From: Kingdonia uniflora
Lineage: Eukaryota > Streptophyta > Magnoliopsida > Ranunculales > Circaeasteraceae
DNA length: 64,000 nucleotides
Assembly (NCBI GenBank): GCA_014058105.1
Contig: JACGCM010002201.1
Coordinates: 248,001-312,000, forward strand
Direction: 5' to 3'
Below are positions 34,393-47,300 of this stretch, one piece after another. Position 1 is the first letter of the stretch, and every line of letters begins with the position of its first letter. The translations under genes were made by a program, and so were the position numbers. The notes below the pieces were generated by a model, which saw only the letters and a program-made list of their open reading frames with translations, had not been told where the DNA came from and made no database searches.

Positions 34393-34967
34393 ATAACATA
34401 ACATAAGAGCTACTATACTAGTACCTCTTGGCCTATTGGTCTAATACGACATCAGTCTTCTGAGCTTAACAAAACCAACCCTAATTTTTTGGACCCAAGA
34501 CCTGGTGCAAGTGCCCCAGCTTTACCCTACTAGATCTACCTCACTCGAGCTAGCAAATCACTTAAGATTAGGGCTGCAAATTGGGTGGATTTTATCCATG
34601 CCCAAACCGAACTTTGGTCGGTTATGGGTCACAAAAATAATATGCCCAACAATCCGAATTTGCCCAAAAATGGTCTGGAAGTGCCATAAAAAGTACGTAA
34701 GTCTAGGCCCCATGAATTTATTTGGCACATATTTTTGTGGTTGGCAATTTGGCACCATTCCAGTTTCCAGACCTAGAGTCACGCATAAAAGGCATATGTA
34801 TACAAGCATGGTGTGCCCAACTCAAAAACTAAATTTTGGTTCTTTCGCCACTTCATCTCTCTATCTCTCTCGCTCTGCGTCTCTGCCCCAGTTCAAGTTC
34901 GAGTATCTCTCTGAAACCCTCCCTGGTCAAGCTTTAAATACATACCATCCATCATCAGTTCTTAAAC

Positions 34968-34998
<31 letters not shown>

Positions 34999-35391
34999 AC
35001 CCTTGTCTTGTCTTGTCTTCTCGATTCTATGTTTTTATAAAAAGGAGAGTTTTGGTCGGTCTTATTAGTCGGTTTCAACTCATTCCTTGAACGGTGCTCT
35101 GAATCATTTTTTTTTAAATAACAACTGAGAATCCATCATTTCTTCTCTCTGAAGAAACCCATTTCTGCTCTCTCCCTAAAACCTTCTCAAAATCAAAGAA
35201 ACAATCAAAAAGGATCTTTGGGTGTTAAGGAGCAGAGGAGGAAGAGAAGATTTGTTTTTCTTCAAAAAGGGTATTTGAAGAAACCCATTTGAGTTTTTTC
35301 GGAAAAACTTTTCTCAAAATCAGAAAAACTCGAAAAAGGTGTTTGGGTTTTGTGTGTTTGGTTTAGAAACAGAGGAGGAGGAGGAGAAAAG
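34393..35391 (+). promoter_or_regulatory. Upstream region and 5' leader of the phytochrome gene
   Basis: This roughly 1-kb stretch lies between the retrotransposon LTR and the start codon. It contains the second copy of the dispersed repeat (34562-34800), a CT microsatellite (34971-34993) typical of plant 5' leaders, and two weak TATA-like words (TTTAAATA near 34933 and TATAAAAA near 35036). The sequence from about 35100 to 35391 is purine-rich and stop-rich, as in a leader. Repeated AAGAAACCCATTT and TTTCTCAAAATC words occur at 35152-35180 and 35278-35325. The transcription start is not determinable by eye. Confidence 0.5.
34562..34800. repeat. Dispersed repeat, copy 2, upstream of the phytochrome gene
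   Basis: It begins AGGGCTGCAAATTGGGTGG and shares CGAACTTTGGTCGGTTATGG and GTCACAAAAATAATATGCCC with 12903-13000. No coding capacity is visible. It resembles the edge of a small transposon but I see no matching far end. Confidence 0.5.
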
Positions 35392-38300
35392 ATGAAGAAC
35401 AAATGCCCCAACAATGGGAATGATGTGATTTCACAGTATAATTCAGATGCAAAGCTTCTCTCTGACTTTGAGCAATGTGAGCAATCTGGTAAATCATTTG
35501 ACTACTCTAAACAAGTTAAATCAGCACCACAAGGCTCAGTTCCTGAGCAACAAATCACTGCATATCTATCTAAGATTCAAAGGGGTGGTTTCATTCAACC
35601 CTTTGGTTGTTTACTTGCTGTTGAAGAACCCTCTTTCAGAATCATAGCTTATAGTGAAAACTCCATTGATATGTTGTTTGGCCTTGATGTTGATGATGAT
35701 AATTGCTCTTTAAAATCCCGTAAAAAGTATGAAAGCCTGATTGGGTTAGACGCCCGGACGTTGTTTACCCATTCGTCTGCCGCTTCTTTATCGGAGGCCT
35801 CTGCGGCTTTAGATATTTCGTTGTTTAACCCAGTTTGGGTCCAGTCCCAAAGTACCCATGCACCCTTTTATGGCATACTTCATAGAATCGATGTGGGGAT
35901 GGTTATCGATTTGGAGCCAACACGGTTGGCCGACCCTACATTTTATGTAGCTGGGGCAGTTCAGTTGCAGAAATTAGCGGTTCGAGCGATTGTGCGGCTC
36001 CAGTCGCTTCCTGGGTGTGATATTGGTGCTTTGTGTGACACAATCGCGGAGGAGGTTCGCGAGCTTACTGGATATGACAGGGTTATGGTTTACAAGTTTC
36101 ATGAGGACGAACACGGGGAAGTGATTTCGGAGATTAGGAGGTATGATTTGGAGCCCTTTCTGGGGTTACATTATCCAGCAACGGATGTCCCTCAAGCAGC
36201 TCGTTTCTTGTTTAAGCAAAATCGGATTAGGATGATTTGTGATTGCCAAGCAACTCCTGCTCGTATTATTCAAAGTGAAGAATTGAGGCAACCTTTGTCT
36301 TTAGTCAATTCAACTCTCCGAGCCCCCCATGGATGTCATGCGAATTATATGGCTAATATGGGCTCTTTTGGTTCATTAGTGATGGCCATTATTGTCAACG
36401 AAAAGGACTCAACAAAGCTTTGGGGGTTGGTTTCATGTCACAATCTTTCTCCTCGTTATGTTCCATTTCCTCTACGATATGCTTGTGAGTTCCTGATGCA
36501 AACTTTTTCACTGCAATTGTCCATAGAGCTTCAACTGGTGGCACAGTTGGAGGAGAAGAAGATCCTTAAAACACAGGCCTCGTTGTGTGACATGCTTCTG
36601 AGGGACATCCCCTTGGGTATTGTGACTTGGATCCCAAATATCATGGATCTCGTGAAATGTGATGGTGCTGCACTTTATTACGACGGAAGGTGTCATTTAT
36701 TGGGCGTAACACCAACTGAAATACAAGTAAAGGAGCTTGCAGATTGGGTCCTCGGTTATGATGGCGACTCAACAGGTTTGAGTACTGATAGTTTATCTGA
36801 TGCCGGTTACCCAGATGCAGATTTTCTTTGCGATGTGGTTTGTGGTTTGGCTTCAGTGAGGATTACGTCAAAAGACTTTTTGTTCTGGTTTAGATCTCAC
36901 AAAGCAAACGATGTAAAATGGGGAGGAGCTAAGCATGATCCATCTGATAAGGATGATGGTGAAAAAATGCACCCAAGGTCTTCGTTTAAGACTTTCCTTG
37001 AAGTCGTTAAAAATCGAAGTTTGCCTTGGGAGATTTTTGAGATGAATGCTATTCATGCTCTACAACTTATACTGCACGGTTTGTTTGAGAATATTGACAA
37101 AAATGGTGCCAAAACTGCAACTCATGACCAACAGAAGGACTTGGAAATGGATGAACTCGGCTCTGTGGCATCCGGGATGGTCCGACTAATTGAGACGGCA
37201 ACAACCCCAATACTTGCTGTTGATTCGGATGGACACATTAATGGCTGGAATAATAAAATTTCTGAATTAACTGGGTTACCTGCTCGTGAGGCTGTAGGGA
37301 AATCCCTGATTGCTGAGATTGTCCATGAAGAATTTCGTATAGCTGTTGAAAATCATCTTGCCCGAGCTATGCGAGGTATGTCTTTATTTTACATGTTCAT
37401 CCCTTACTAATGTTGTTCCTATACTGTGTTCTTTTTAATTGACTTTATCTTTCCCCAGGCGAGGAAGATAAAAGCATTGAAATAAGATTGAGGACTTTTG
37501 GGGAGCGACAGGGAAAAGAGACTGTATATATTGTCGCTAATGCTTGTGCAAGTAAGGATACTAGAAACAATGTTGTTGGAGTTTGTTTTGTGGGTCAAGA
37601 TGTAACTGAGGAGAAAATTCTCATGGATAAGTTTGTTCGTTTTCAAGGGGATTACAAGGCTATCACACAAAGTCTTAATCCCTTGATACCTCCAATATTT
37701 GCTTCAGATGAAAATGCATGTTGTTGTGAATGGAATGCAGCCATGGAAAAGCTAACTGGTTGGACAAGGGGTGAAGTTATTGGAAAAAGGCTTCCTGGGG
37801 AAATATTTGGTAATTTATGTCAGCTAAAAGACCCAGATGGCATCACGAATTTTATGATTCTCTTGTACCATACACTTTGCAAAAAAGATACAGAGAAGTT
37901 CCCATTTGAGTTCTTCGATAGGGAAGGAAAATTCGCAGAGGCTCTTTTAACGGCAAATAAGAGGACGGATACGAGTGGAAATGTAATTGGGTGTTTCTGC
38001 TTCTTGCAAACTATACTACCTGATTTGCAGCAGGGTTTAGAAGTACAAATGCAACAGGAAAGGAGGTGTTTTTCAAGGCTTAAGGAGTTAGCATATGTAC
38101 GGGAGGAGGTAAAAAATCCCTTGAGTGGAATACAGTTTACCCATAGACTCCTGGTGGCTACTACCATTTCTGATGACCAGAAAAAGTTTCTTGAGACTAG
38201 TGATGCATGTGAAAGGCAGATGGCAGCAATCATTGATGATACAGATGTTGAAAGTATCGAAGAAGGGCAAGTCTCCTTCCGATTTCAGTTTTCATGTGTA

Positions 38301-41300
38301 ATATCTACTTGCGTCTACGTAGAATCTGAAAGGGGATTCTCGTTAATTTTTTCAATTACCTTGCTTCTTATTTATTTATTTGCTACTTCACTATACGACT
38401 TGGATATATCTTGATAATGGTGAAATTTACCCTGTCATCATTGTCATTTTCTCGCATGAATGAAATTTCTTTGAAGCCATTTCCAAAATCTCCTATAGTT
38501 TATATGTGGTTTGCTTAATTGGGTCCTTACTTGCTTTGTCTGACCTTTGTACCATATTGTAAGACCAATGCATGCGACCTTCTCTTGTCTTTGTCACGCC
38601 AATATATACAAAAAAACTGGTGCATTTAAAAACTAATTCATTTATCTTTTTCTATAAGTCTAGTTTACATTTTTTTTTTCCTGGAAATTAATTTGGACAC
38701 ATGCTTGTACTGGCAGGTTTATTGAATTGAAGATGTCAGACTTTCTCTTGGGAAGTGTTATAGATGCTGTTGTGAGTCAAGTAATGATGTTGTTGAGAGA
38801 AAAAAAGTTACAACTAAATCATGATATTCCTCAGGACATCAGAAATCTATCTTTATATGGTGATCAAGTTAGACTTCAACAAGTTTTGTCAGAATTTTTA
38901 TTGCATATATTGCGTCATGCACCATCTCAAGACGGTTGGGTAACAGTCAAAGTTGAGCCTGGTTCAAAGAGGATGGAGGATCAAACTGAGCTCTTGCAAT
39001 TACAGTTAAGGTACATGATCATAACTAAGTCCAGTTTTATTTTTATAGCATGGTCCTTACGAAGCTAGACTCAACTGACATGCCACTCTTATCCTCATGT
39101 GTTTACCCTACTTAATGCAGATTCAAAATCCGATGAGCAAATATCTCTCAATTGCTTTGCACTAACACTGCTTCCTATATAAATCGATCCTTTTAAGATA
39201 CTGAATTTCTTTTTAATGTAGTACCATCTAGGCCCTGTTTTACCATATCATAACGAATACCAAATATTAGTGAACACTTAAATTAGTGTTTTTAATGCCA
39301 CAAAAAGCTGTGAAGTCTGTAACAAACTTCTCTACACAACTTCAAGATTCTTTCCTTTGATTTGTTCTTTTTTGAAAAGTAAAATTTATTAGAAATACAA
39401 AGAAGCTTTTCGAATCTCAAGTCAAATTTGACAAAACTAGTTGCCTTTATCTTATGACAAGATCCTCAAACTTCACTCCTCTCATGGTCTTGATGATTGT
39501 ATTTGTAATGTTCTTCCGTGTGATTGTCCAAAAAGATCATAATAGGGTAGATAATGCCTGTGGTCTTGGTATACCTATGTTCGGCCGTTGTGTTCAAAGG
39601 AGGTAGGTAGCCAGTTTTGGGAGTGAGCAAGTAGCAGTGAGAAAGCCAGGATCCATCCTCTTACCTTTATAGGAATTAATACCATTATAAACAGTATTCA
39701 TGAGGACCAGATTCAAATATTCCTGACTTTTTTTTTTCTTCGCACATTATTTCTTTCTAACATTATCCCGTCCTGGAATATTTCTTTCTCTGTCCCCTCT
39801 CTCCCTCCTTTTCTCTATTCTTCACATGCATCTCCATATTTCTTTATTACTTTATTATTTGTTTCTTCCAATTCTCTTAACTTCTAAATTTGATTTTCAC
39901 ATAGTCTCAGTGACATGGGTATCACAATCTTATTTTCCATGGGTTTTTTTCTACTTCCACACAAGTCAATCTCAATACTAAGGTTTGAAAGTCAAATGCG
40001 AATTATTTTATCTTCTTTGCATAGGAGTTATATCTGTAGGTTTTCACTGTTAGTTATCAACTATGTAACATGGACACTCCATATTCCTAAAAAATCCGTG
40101 TTCAAACATGTCGGACACACCGACACTCGTGTGAACACTTCAACGGGCACTTCTTGCTTAGATCATCAACTTTTTGGCATAACTTTTAGAAAATTTCCAT
40201 TTCTTATACATGTTATTCAACCCTACTAACTAGTATCACTGTTTATAATTGTTATTAGTTGTAAATTAACTCATAAACTACTATCGTAATTATGTATTCA
40301 TAGTACATTCATATATAATAAGATAATACAGGAAACATGAAGAATGATACTATCTTATTAGTTATAAGGCCATGTCCCTGTTTTCACTTATTTTGAAACC
40401 GTCGTGTCCGACACCCCGTAACTGTGTCGGACACCGACACGCGTACCCTTGTCAATGTTACATAGGTTATCAAGGTTTGGAGATGATCCGAGTTTTTCAA
40501 GGATAATATCGTGGCAATGTAGTAATATGTAGCCACATTCCAGTCTGAATTTGATCTTCCTGGCTACCTTGATAGATATGTAGAAGGTCGTTAGTGGTCT
40601 TCATTTCAGTAAGAAGAATATTGCACACACTTATCAAATATTAGCGCCTTCCAGCAAAGGTATAAAGCTGGCAAAATTCTTCCTCTTTGAGAGGAATGGT
40701 TAATTATTTGAACTTCTATGAAATTTTCTTCCTGATCCTCCTGGATATAGAAAATGCAAAATGCAGTTATTTTAGTTTGCAAAACATTTTCAAGCCTCAA
40801 GTAAGAATATGCACGAGGAAATACAGTAAGGAGAGTTTCTCTCTGGATGAGGTTTATTGCGGATGCATCATTTATCTGTTCCAAAACACTGGTAATCTGT
40901 GGAAAGAGGTGAAGAACTTAACATTTATAACCTATATCTATGTTGCGGGGAAACGCGTTTCCCATGAAATCTGGTGTTTCCCAGGAAGCCCGTTTGGGAA
41001 ACGGGTGCGATTCGGTTTCCCCGAATTCGGAAAACGTTGGGGAAACGCAGGGGAAACGTTTGTGATTCGCGTTTCGGTTCGATTGTGATTCAGTCTGGGA
41101 AATGTTGATGATTCGATTTTTGATTTGCATGATTCGTTTTTTGAAGCGATTTTTGATTCGGTTTGGGCAATTATTGGTAATTGTATATCAAAGCGAATGT
41201 GAAACAATGCTCTTATACGTGATTTGATGCTCTTATACCCGCAAAGGAAAATAAACACACACATAAGCATATAGATATCGCTTTATAACGAAATTTCCTC

Positions 41301-44300
41301 CAAAAAGGAAGCCCTTGAGCATACTCAACCTTTCGTATTCTCTTCCCTCTTCCCTAAGTTAACAAGTATTGTCTTTAAATATTGATCTCTCTACTATAAA
41401 AAGTATCACTCTTTGCTTTCTTTGACGTTTCTTTCATCGGTTTTGTTTATGCTTCAATACTCGTTTCCCTTTTCGTTTCACATTTCGCTTCAATTATCGC
41501 ATCAAACTTGTATGCGTTTCTTATTTCCCGAATCATGTATAGAAATTAATGGACGTTTCTCGTTTCCGTGTCTCGTATCGTTTCCCGTACCCGCTTCACT
41601 TTCAAGTAACTCTCCATGATCAAGGGTAAGACAAGTCCTCTCTCCTATTGTGGGGGGTCATACTCTAACTAAAGGACATGTTTACCTGTTGAAGTCTTAA
41701 ATAGAAACCTACATTCATAAACCGTGTTGCATAATCTCCAGAAATTGATGGTACATATGAGCATAAGTCAGTTCCCTTTCATGACAGAGTCCTTATTTCT
41801 CGCAAGAACAATGAAAATGTTCCGAAGTCCCAATAGTCTCTTGCTTCCATGAGGTCCACTTCTATAATAGTACACCTTTGTATACTTTGTGTAGAGTTTG
41901 CCAGATCCTTGGATTCCTACTCTAACCATTCTTGTAAGTCTGACACTTTGGTTTTATTTTAGAATTGTAAAATTGCATATTCTTCCTGGTTTATGGGTTG
42001 TCACACTAGCTGATAATATCACATCCATGTGTAAGTGCTAGGGAGTGCATCCTCGATTCCGTCATTATCTTTGTTGCATGGTTATGGGTCCCTAATGTTC
42101 CAATTAATCATGTGTAGTAGGTAAGTAACCTAATGAAAGGTCCTAATAGATTCTTTACATCTCAGCCATTTTGTGTTTCTGAAGTCTACCATTAAAGATA
42201 AGGATTGTAAGAAGGCTGTTTATGGAGTTGTCGGTCACAAACTGCTGCAATACAGGTCACACTATCTCCTTATCAGTAACATTGTAGACTTGGACATTCG
42301 TATCTGCTGAGTCTACGTATCTTAGTACCTAATTTTAATTATGTGTGTACTTTATGTTGTGATTCATGTTATTTTAGTAAGCACCATCAAATGGTTTTTT
42401 TTAATCCAAAGCAGTTAATTATGTGAAGTTCGTTTCATATTGTACAGTCCTATATTTGAGATCCAGTCAGTAACTTCTCTTAGTAGTTTTGCAATCCAGT
42501 AGATAAGGGCTAAATTTATTGTCACATATATTATTGAGTAGTTCGTGTTTCGTCGATATTCACGGTGAATGGAAGTTATCTTCCATAACCGTGTTCAGAC
42601 ACAGTCTCTTACTAATTTACCTTCACATCTCACTCTGAGAAAATGCAAAATAATATTTTCCTTGTTTTGTACGAAGTTGTATCAAAGCAAAGATTTATCA
42701 GACATCATGTGTTGGTACCCGACAACAGAACAAAGTCTCCTACAGAAGTTTATTACTTACTAGAGGCTTCCCATACACTTTTCTTTGGAATGAGAGTTGT
42801 GAAGTAATTTTTTGGAGGATGTAGCATGTCATCTGATCAACTTGGTGCCGACCTCCATTCATTGGGATCATAGATATTTTCTTTACAAGCCACACTTTTT
42901 TGGTTTTTTATTTTTTGTTAACTGCTTATTACTTGGAATTGGTAAATTAGATCCTAGAGAGGTGAAGTATGTACCTTTTGACTTCTCGAGTACCTAAAAC
43001 GAATATTGATCTTTATGAACTTAGAAATCATTTGTGTGCAAATGATACCTTTATTGAGTATGTACTTTCAATTTCTACTAATAGAGTCACAGCCGTCTTC
43101 ATGATTATGTTTTTAATGACCATCCTTTTACTTCTTACCATGCAGCTGTATTTTCTCTCGCGTCTGTGTTTGTATTCTCTAGTCAGTAGGATGTTTTTCG
43201 CACAGGATGGTGCCAGGTTATGGAACTCATATTGATGCTCCCATACCCCCAGTTACATGAAGCCTTGTCCCATTTCCCCATTATAAGCAGATATTTGGAT
43301 GTTGATGCAGATAAGTATCTCTACCAGGTGTGAATCTGGAACGGTTGAAAGTTCATCCGGTGGCTAAAGTCTGCACTCAGACTGGTGGGATTAATCTTCT
43401 CTCGTTTCCCCCTTATAAGTCAATTGTTTGATGTCGATGTGTGTAAAGAGTTAAGGTAACTACGAGGTGTATCTCTGAAGCGCTTGAAAGCTCGTCTGGT
43501 GGCCGAAACCTACATGTGGACTATGGCATTGATCTTTGAAAAACACTCTCCCATGGAGAAGACATCTTTTTTTGTCATCTCTTTAGCCGATGACACATCA
43601 TCTTAAAATGCTTTCCTTCATGAAGGGTGGGTTGAAGAAAATGTTGATTTTTGCAGTGTATTTATGCAACTGAGCTGGATAATAGGAAGTCTAGTGGGTG
43701 TTCTTTTACTTGCACCAATAAATATGTGTCCTAGAAGAGCCTGGTGCAAGCTTAACAGATTATGGTGAATTGTTCTTGTTAAAATATTAGAGATGTAGCG
43801 AAAAAATTGTATTCACTATCTATAGAGGGCGGCGAAGACTTGGAATACTAGAAATCCTTGACGGTAACTTGGTGTGCCTGCTCGATTCATTAACATATAT
43901 AGTATCGGTTCCACTTCAGTGTAGGATCAATCCATTCATAATTTCGATACTCTAATACTTACCCCACAAGCTGGAGTATCTGGACTCTGTATATCCAGCT
44001 TGGATAATGACTGGGTGAACTAGGTTTTAGCATAATATGTGGTAAGATGAGGAAGTTGGATTGATGGGGATAGGTATATATAGGTGAACTAGGTTAGAAT
44101 AAGTTGACCAAGTTAAGAACAAGATTTGGTATGTCAATAAATAGGATGAGGCAGAAGGACATCAAAAAGGTGGGTAATCAAACTATCAAATCTGTGTATG
44201 TGGGATTAATCGAGGAAAGTCTGGATCTATCATGCCCAGAACCTATATGGACTTGAATCTCTCCCGGAAAACCTATTTGGTACTACTTGGATCGCTCCAA

Positions 44301-47300
44301 CACTTGCCATTCTTCTGAGTGTGCACCCCTTTACGTCCTTGAACTCAGCACCACACACTTATTGCTCCAAAGGGTAGCCCTCTCACCTGCTGATCACCCT
44401 TCTTTAACAAAGAGGAAAATATAAAAATCATGATTTCCAGCAAAGTAGATTTAGGTCAACACTACCACCAAGATTGGAACTGGTGATTGAGTGGGTTTTA
44501 CGAAGATCCAAGTTAGTTGCTCTAACGATTCAAGGCAAAAGGGAATCTACCTGGAATGTTAGACATGATGCAGCAAGAATCATAAACATTGCTAGAGAGT
44601 TTGAAGTATTCCATATGGAGAACATTTATGGATAAGGAAACAAAGTTGCTGACCATCTAGCTTATTTAGTAAATAATGTAATACCATTATTGTCCTTGGG
44701 ACTTTCACCATGCACCATAACCATTTTGTACCTGGATACAAGTGGAACCTTGTATGCTAGGTTGTAGTGTTGCGGGAAGTCCAAAAGTTATCAACAAAAC
44801 AAAAGATGGAAAAACAAGTCAATATGCAAATATCATAAACGATTATCAAAGGGGCAAGTTAAAAATAAGCACAAAAGATGAAATTTATTTGCATACTTAA
44901 ATAGGAGTACACCACAACCTGACCAATTTCACTATTAAAATGAACCGAGTATACAATCACTAATAGTTGCTAGCAGAAGTTATCAACACCTTAGATGTTC
45001 TCAACACCAAAATTGGACACTTTCTTGTAACTATCTCTTGTTGATCATTTTCACGATCTGACAAGCTTTTTCAAGCAGTACTCGTAGCTCTCACAAAACT
45101 AACCTTCCTAACTGCAAACTAGTTTGTGCCTAAATGTGTCTAACACCATTATGTGATTGAAGAAGAAATCGAAAAAAGAAGAAGACGAAGAAGAAAAGAC
45201 AGGAAAGGGGGATATAGAAATTGACATCGAAATCAAGTCAGACATCAAAGGAAGAACTATAGTAGTAGACATGGGAAAATATGTTGGGTAGGTTAAAGAT
45301 TTTTTTATTCCTGAAAATAAGCGGTTTGGAAAACAAAAGATGAAAGAAGGATTGCAAAAGTCTTGTGACACGTTCCTAAAACCTCTCGATTGACATGATA
45401 TTTTCCCGGGATTCAATGCTTCTAGTGGAGACATAGCGAAAAGAAGACAGGTGTGATGGGTCGGTAGATGCGAAGTTCAGTCCTCAAATAGATTTGAAGG
45501 TAATGAAAGAGGAGGTTGTAGAATGGGGCATCCTTGGTAATGGTAAATATGTGCAATGAAACAAGTTGATTATTATTAGTGATGTGATGGAGAAAATGGG
45601 TAAGGGTTCACAAGAAATTGCAAGCTATTTGATAAAGATAGTGTAGGGGCGATGGTTGTTGAGGAGATATTGGAAGCATCAATGGGGCATGATAAAGTAG
45701 GGCAATTTATTTTTAATTGCTCTTGGGCTTAATATATTTGACTGACTTGAAAGGAGGGTGGTATATGTGTTCTTTTGTCTTAACACCGAGTAAAAGAGAA
45801 ATTTGACGAGAGTTTTTTAGGACATGGATGATAGTATTGTTAAGGAAATTTGGTACTTCATAGAGTTTGGGTGGTCGGCTGTAAATTCTCTCAAGAACCT
45901 TTAGTAGCTATTTTGGGTATCTGGAATGTGGGGTTATTAGGACAGGAGATGCGAGGATATGCATGATTGTATCAATTAGGTAGAGACGAAAGCGTATGGA
46001 CCAATTGATAAACAAGATAAGGTTGTTATTATTGCTATTTTTTTATTTTTTTATTTTATATTTTTTTATATTTTTTTTTGGGGGGGAAGCTCTTTAGTAT
46101 TAAATTATTTGGGATGGTCCATGAATAAATTAGTGGTGTATTCGAGGAGATTGTTCGTACATGGGAAATAAGGGACACCAAGATTTATCAGAGTTTAAGG
46201 AAGTTTGATTTGGACATCATAGTTTATGCACATCTCGAGGATGATTGCTTGTTATATACTTTTCCTATTTGCATTTTTATTCCCTTTTTATTTTATTACT
46301 TAGTTATTTAAGTTTTTGTTTTTATAAATAACTTGTACTCCATGTAGAATTAGGAATTAGTAAGTGGTAGATATATAAATGTCAGTTATGTATAAGGGTG
46401 CTTTAGTATTTCCCTAATATAGGGTTTAGGAGAATCTTTCTTTTAAGTAGCCTTAAATAGAGTTTGTAATATGGTGCATTCAATAATTAGACTATCATAA
46501 TTAGACTATTGCATTTACTCCCCACTTTACAATGTAGACTCCAAGTGAATCATGGTCCATTAAAGCCAGAATTTGATTTCCAAATTATAGCAGAACGACT
46601 TCTCTTACTTTCGATTCTAAATCTGAACTTTCTTTGCAACTACGATTTAGGATTTTTCATGTTCATTTTTGTGTTCGATTTGGGTTTTCATTGTGTGTGA
46701 TTCCAATTGGTTTTGTTAAGGTTAATCATAATATGTTGGCTCGTATTTGAGCCTCTCCTTCTTCTTAGTGGTTTTTGTAGTCCTTGTAGCAACTAAGATG
46801 AATAATTGCCAATTAAAGTTGAAATCAATTTGTGGTTTGAAGATTGATTGTTAGTTCGGCTAGTTTGATAAGAATTAAGGGTTTCTGAAATCAACAAGTA
46901 ACATCTGCTTTGAATTAAATGGGCTGTTGAGATTGGGGCTTCAAAGTTTTCATTGGAAGACATTGTGGTTGTAATTAGAATATGATTTAAGGTAGGAAAA
47001 AAAATGAAAAATTGCTTTGTTGGGCTTGATTGATTGGGTTATTTGCATATAATATAGGGCGATAAGTTCAGATTTGGGTGAAATTTGGCAAAAATAAATG
47101 ACATCATATTGCATGACAGTAGAAACGTCATCACAATTATAGTGCAAATATCGGAGTAGCATAGCATGGCAACGACACTAGAGATTAGAAACAATGACAA
47201 TGGCTCTTTGACTTTTATTTTGTTTTGGGCAAACTGTCGATGCTTCCGATCTTGTTTAGCGTTTCCTTTTATTTAGATTTTTTTTAGGAGTTCTTTTGTA

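Noticed and set aside
34505..34999. 164-codon plus-strand frame upstream of the phytochrome
   Set aside because: It covers the dispersed repeat and the CT microsatellite (encoding SLSLSL) and is better explained as promoter or leader DNA.
35350..35391. Upstream in-frame extension of the phytochrome starting at a TTG codon
   Set aside because: Plant nuclear genes start at ATG, and the first ATG (35392) gives a normal short PHYE N-terminus.
38271..38305. GT donors (GTCTCC at 38271, GTAATA at 38298) for phytochrome intron 2
   Set aside because: Both leave phase 0, whereas the acceptor at 38716 needs phase 2. The protein would shift frame and lose the conserved linker.
40687..41619. Several open frames on both strands in the GGGAAACG repeat
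   Set aside because: They overlap each other in many frames, as expected from a GC-richer repeat, and have no motif.
45108..45434. 108-codon minus-strand open frame with Ser/Phe runs
   Set aside because: It is the complement of an AAGAAGAAG-type purine tract and shows no family signature.
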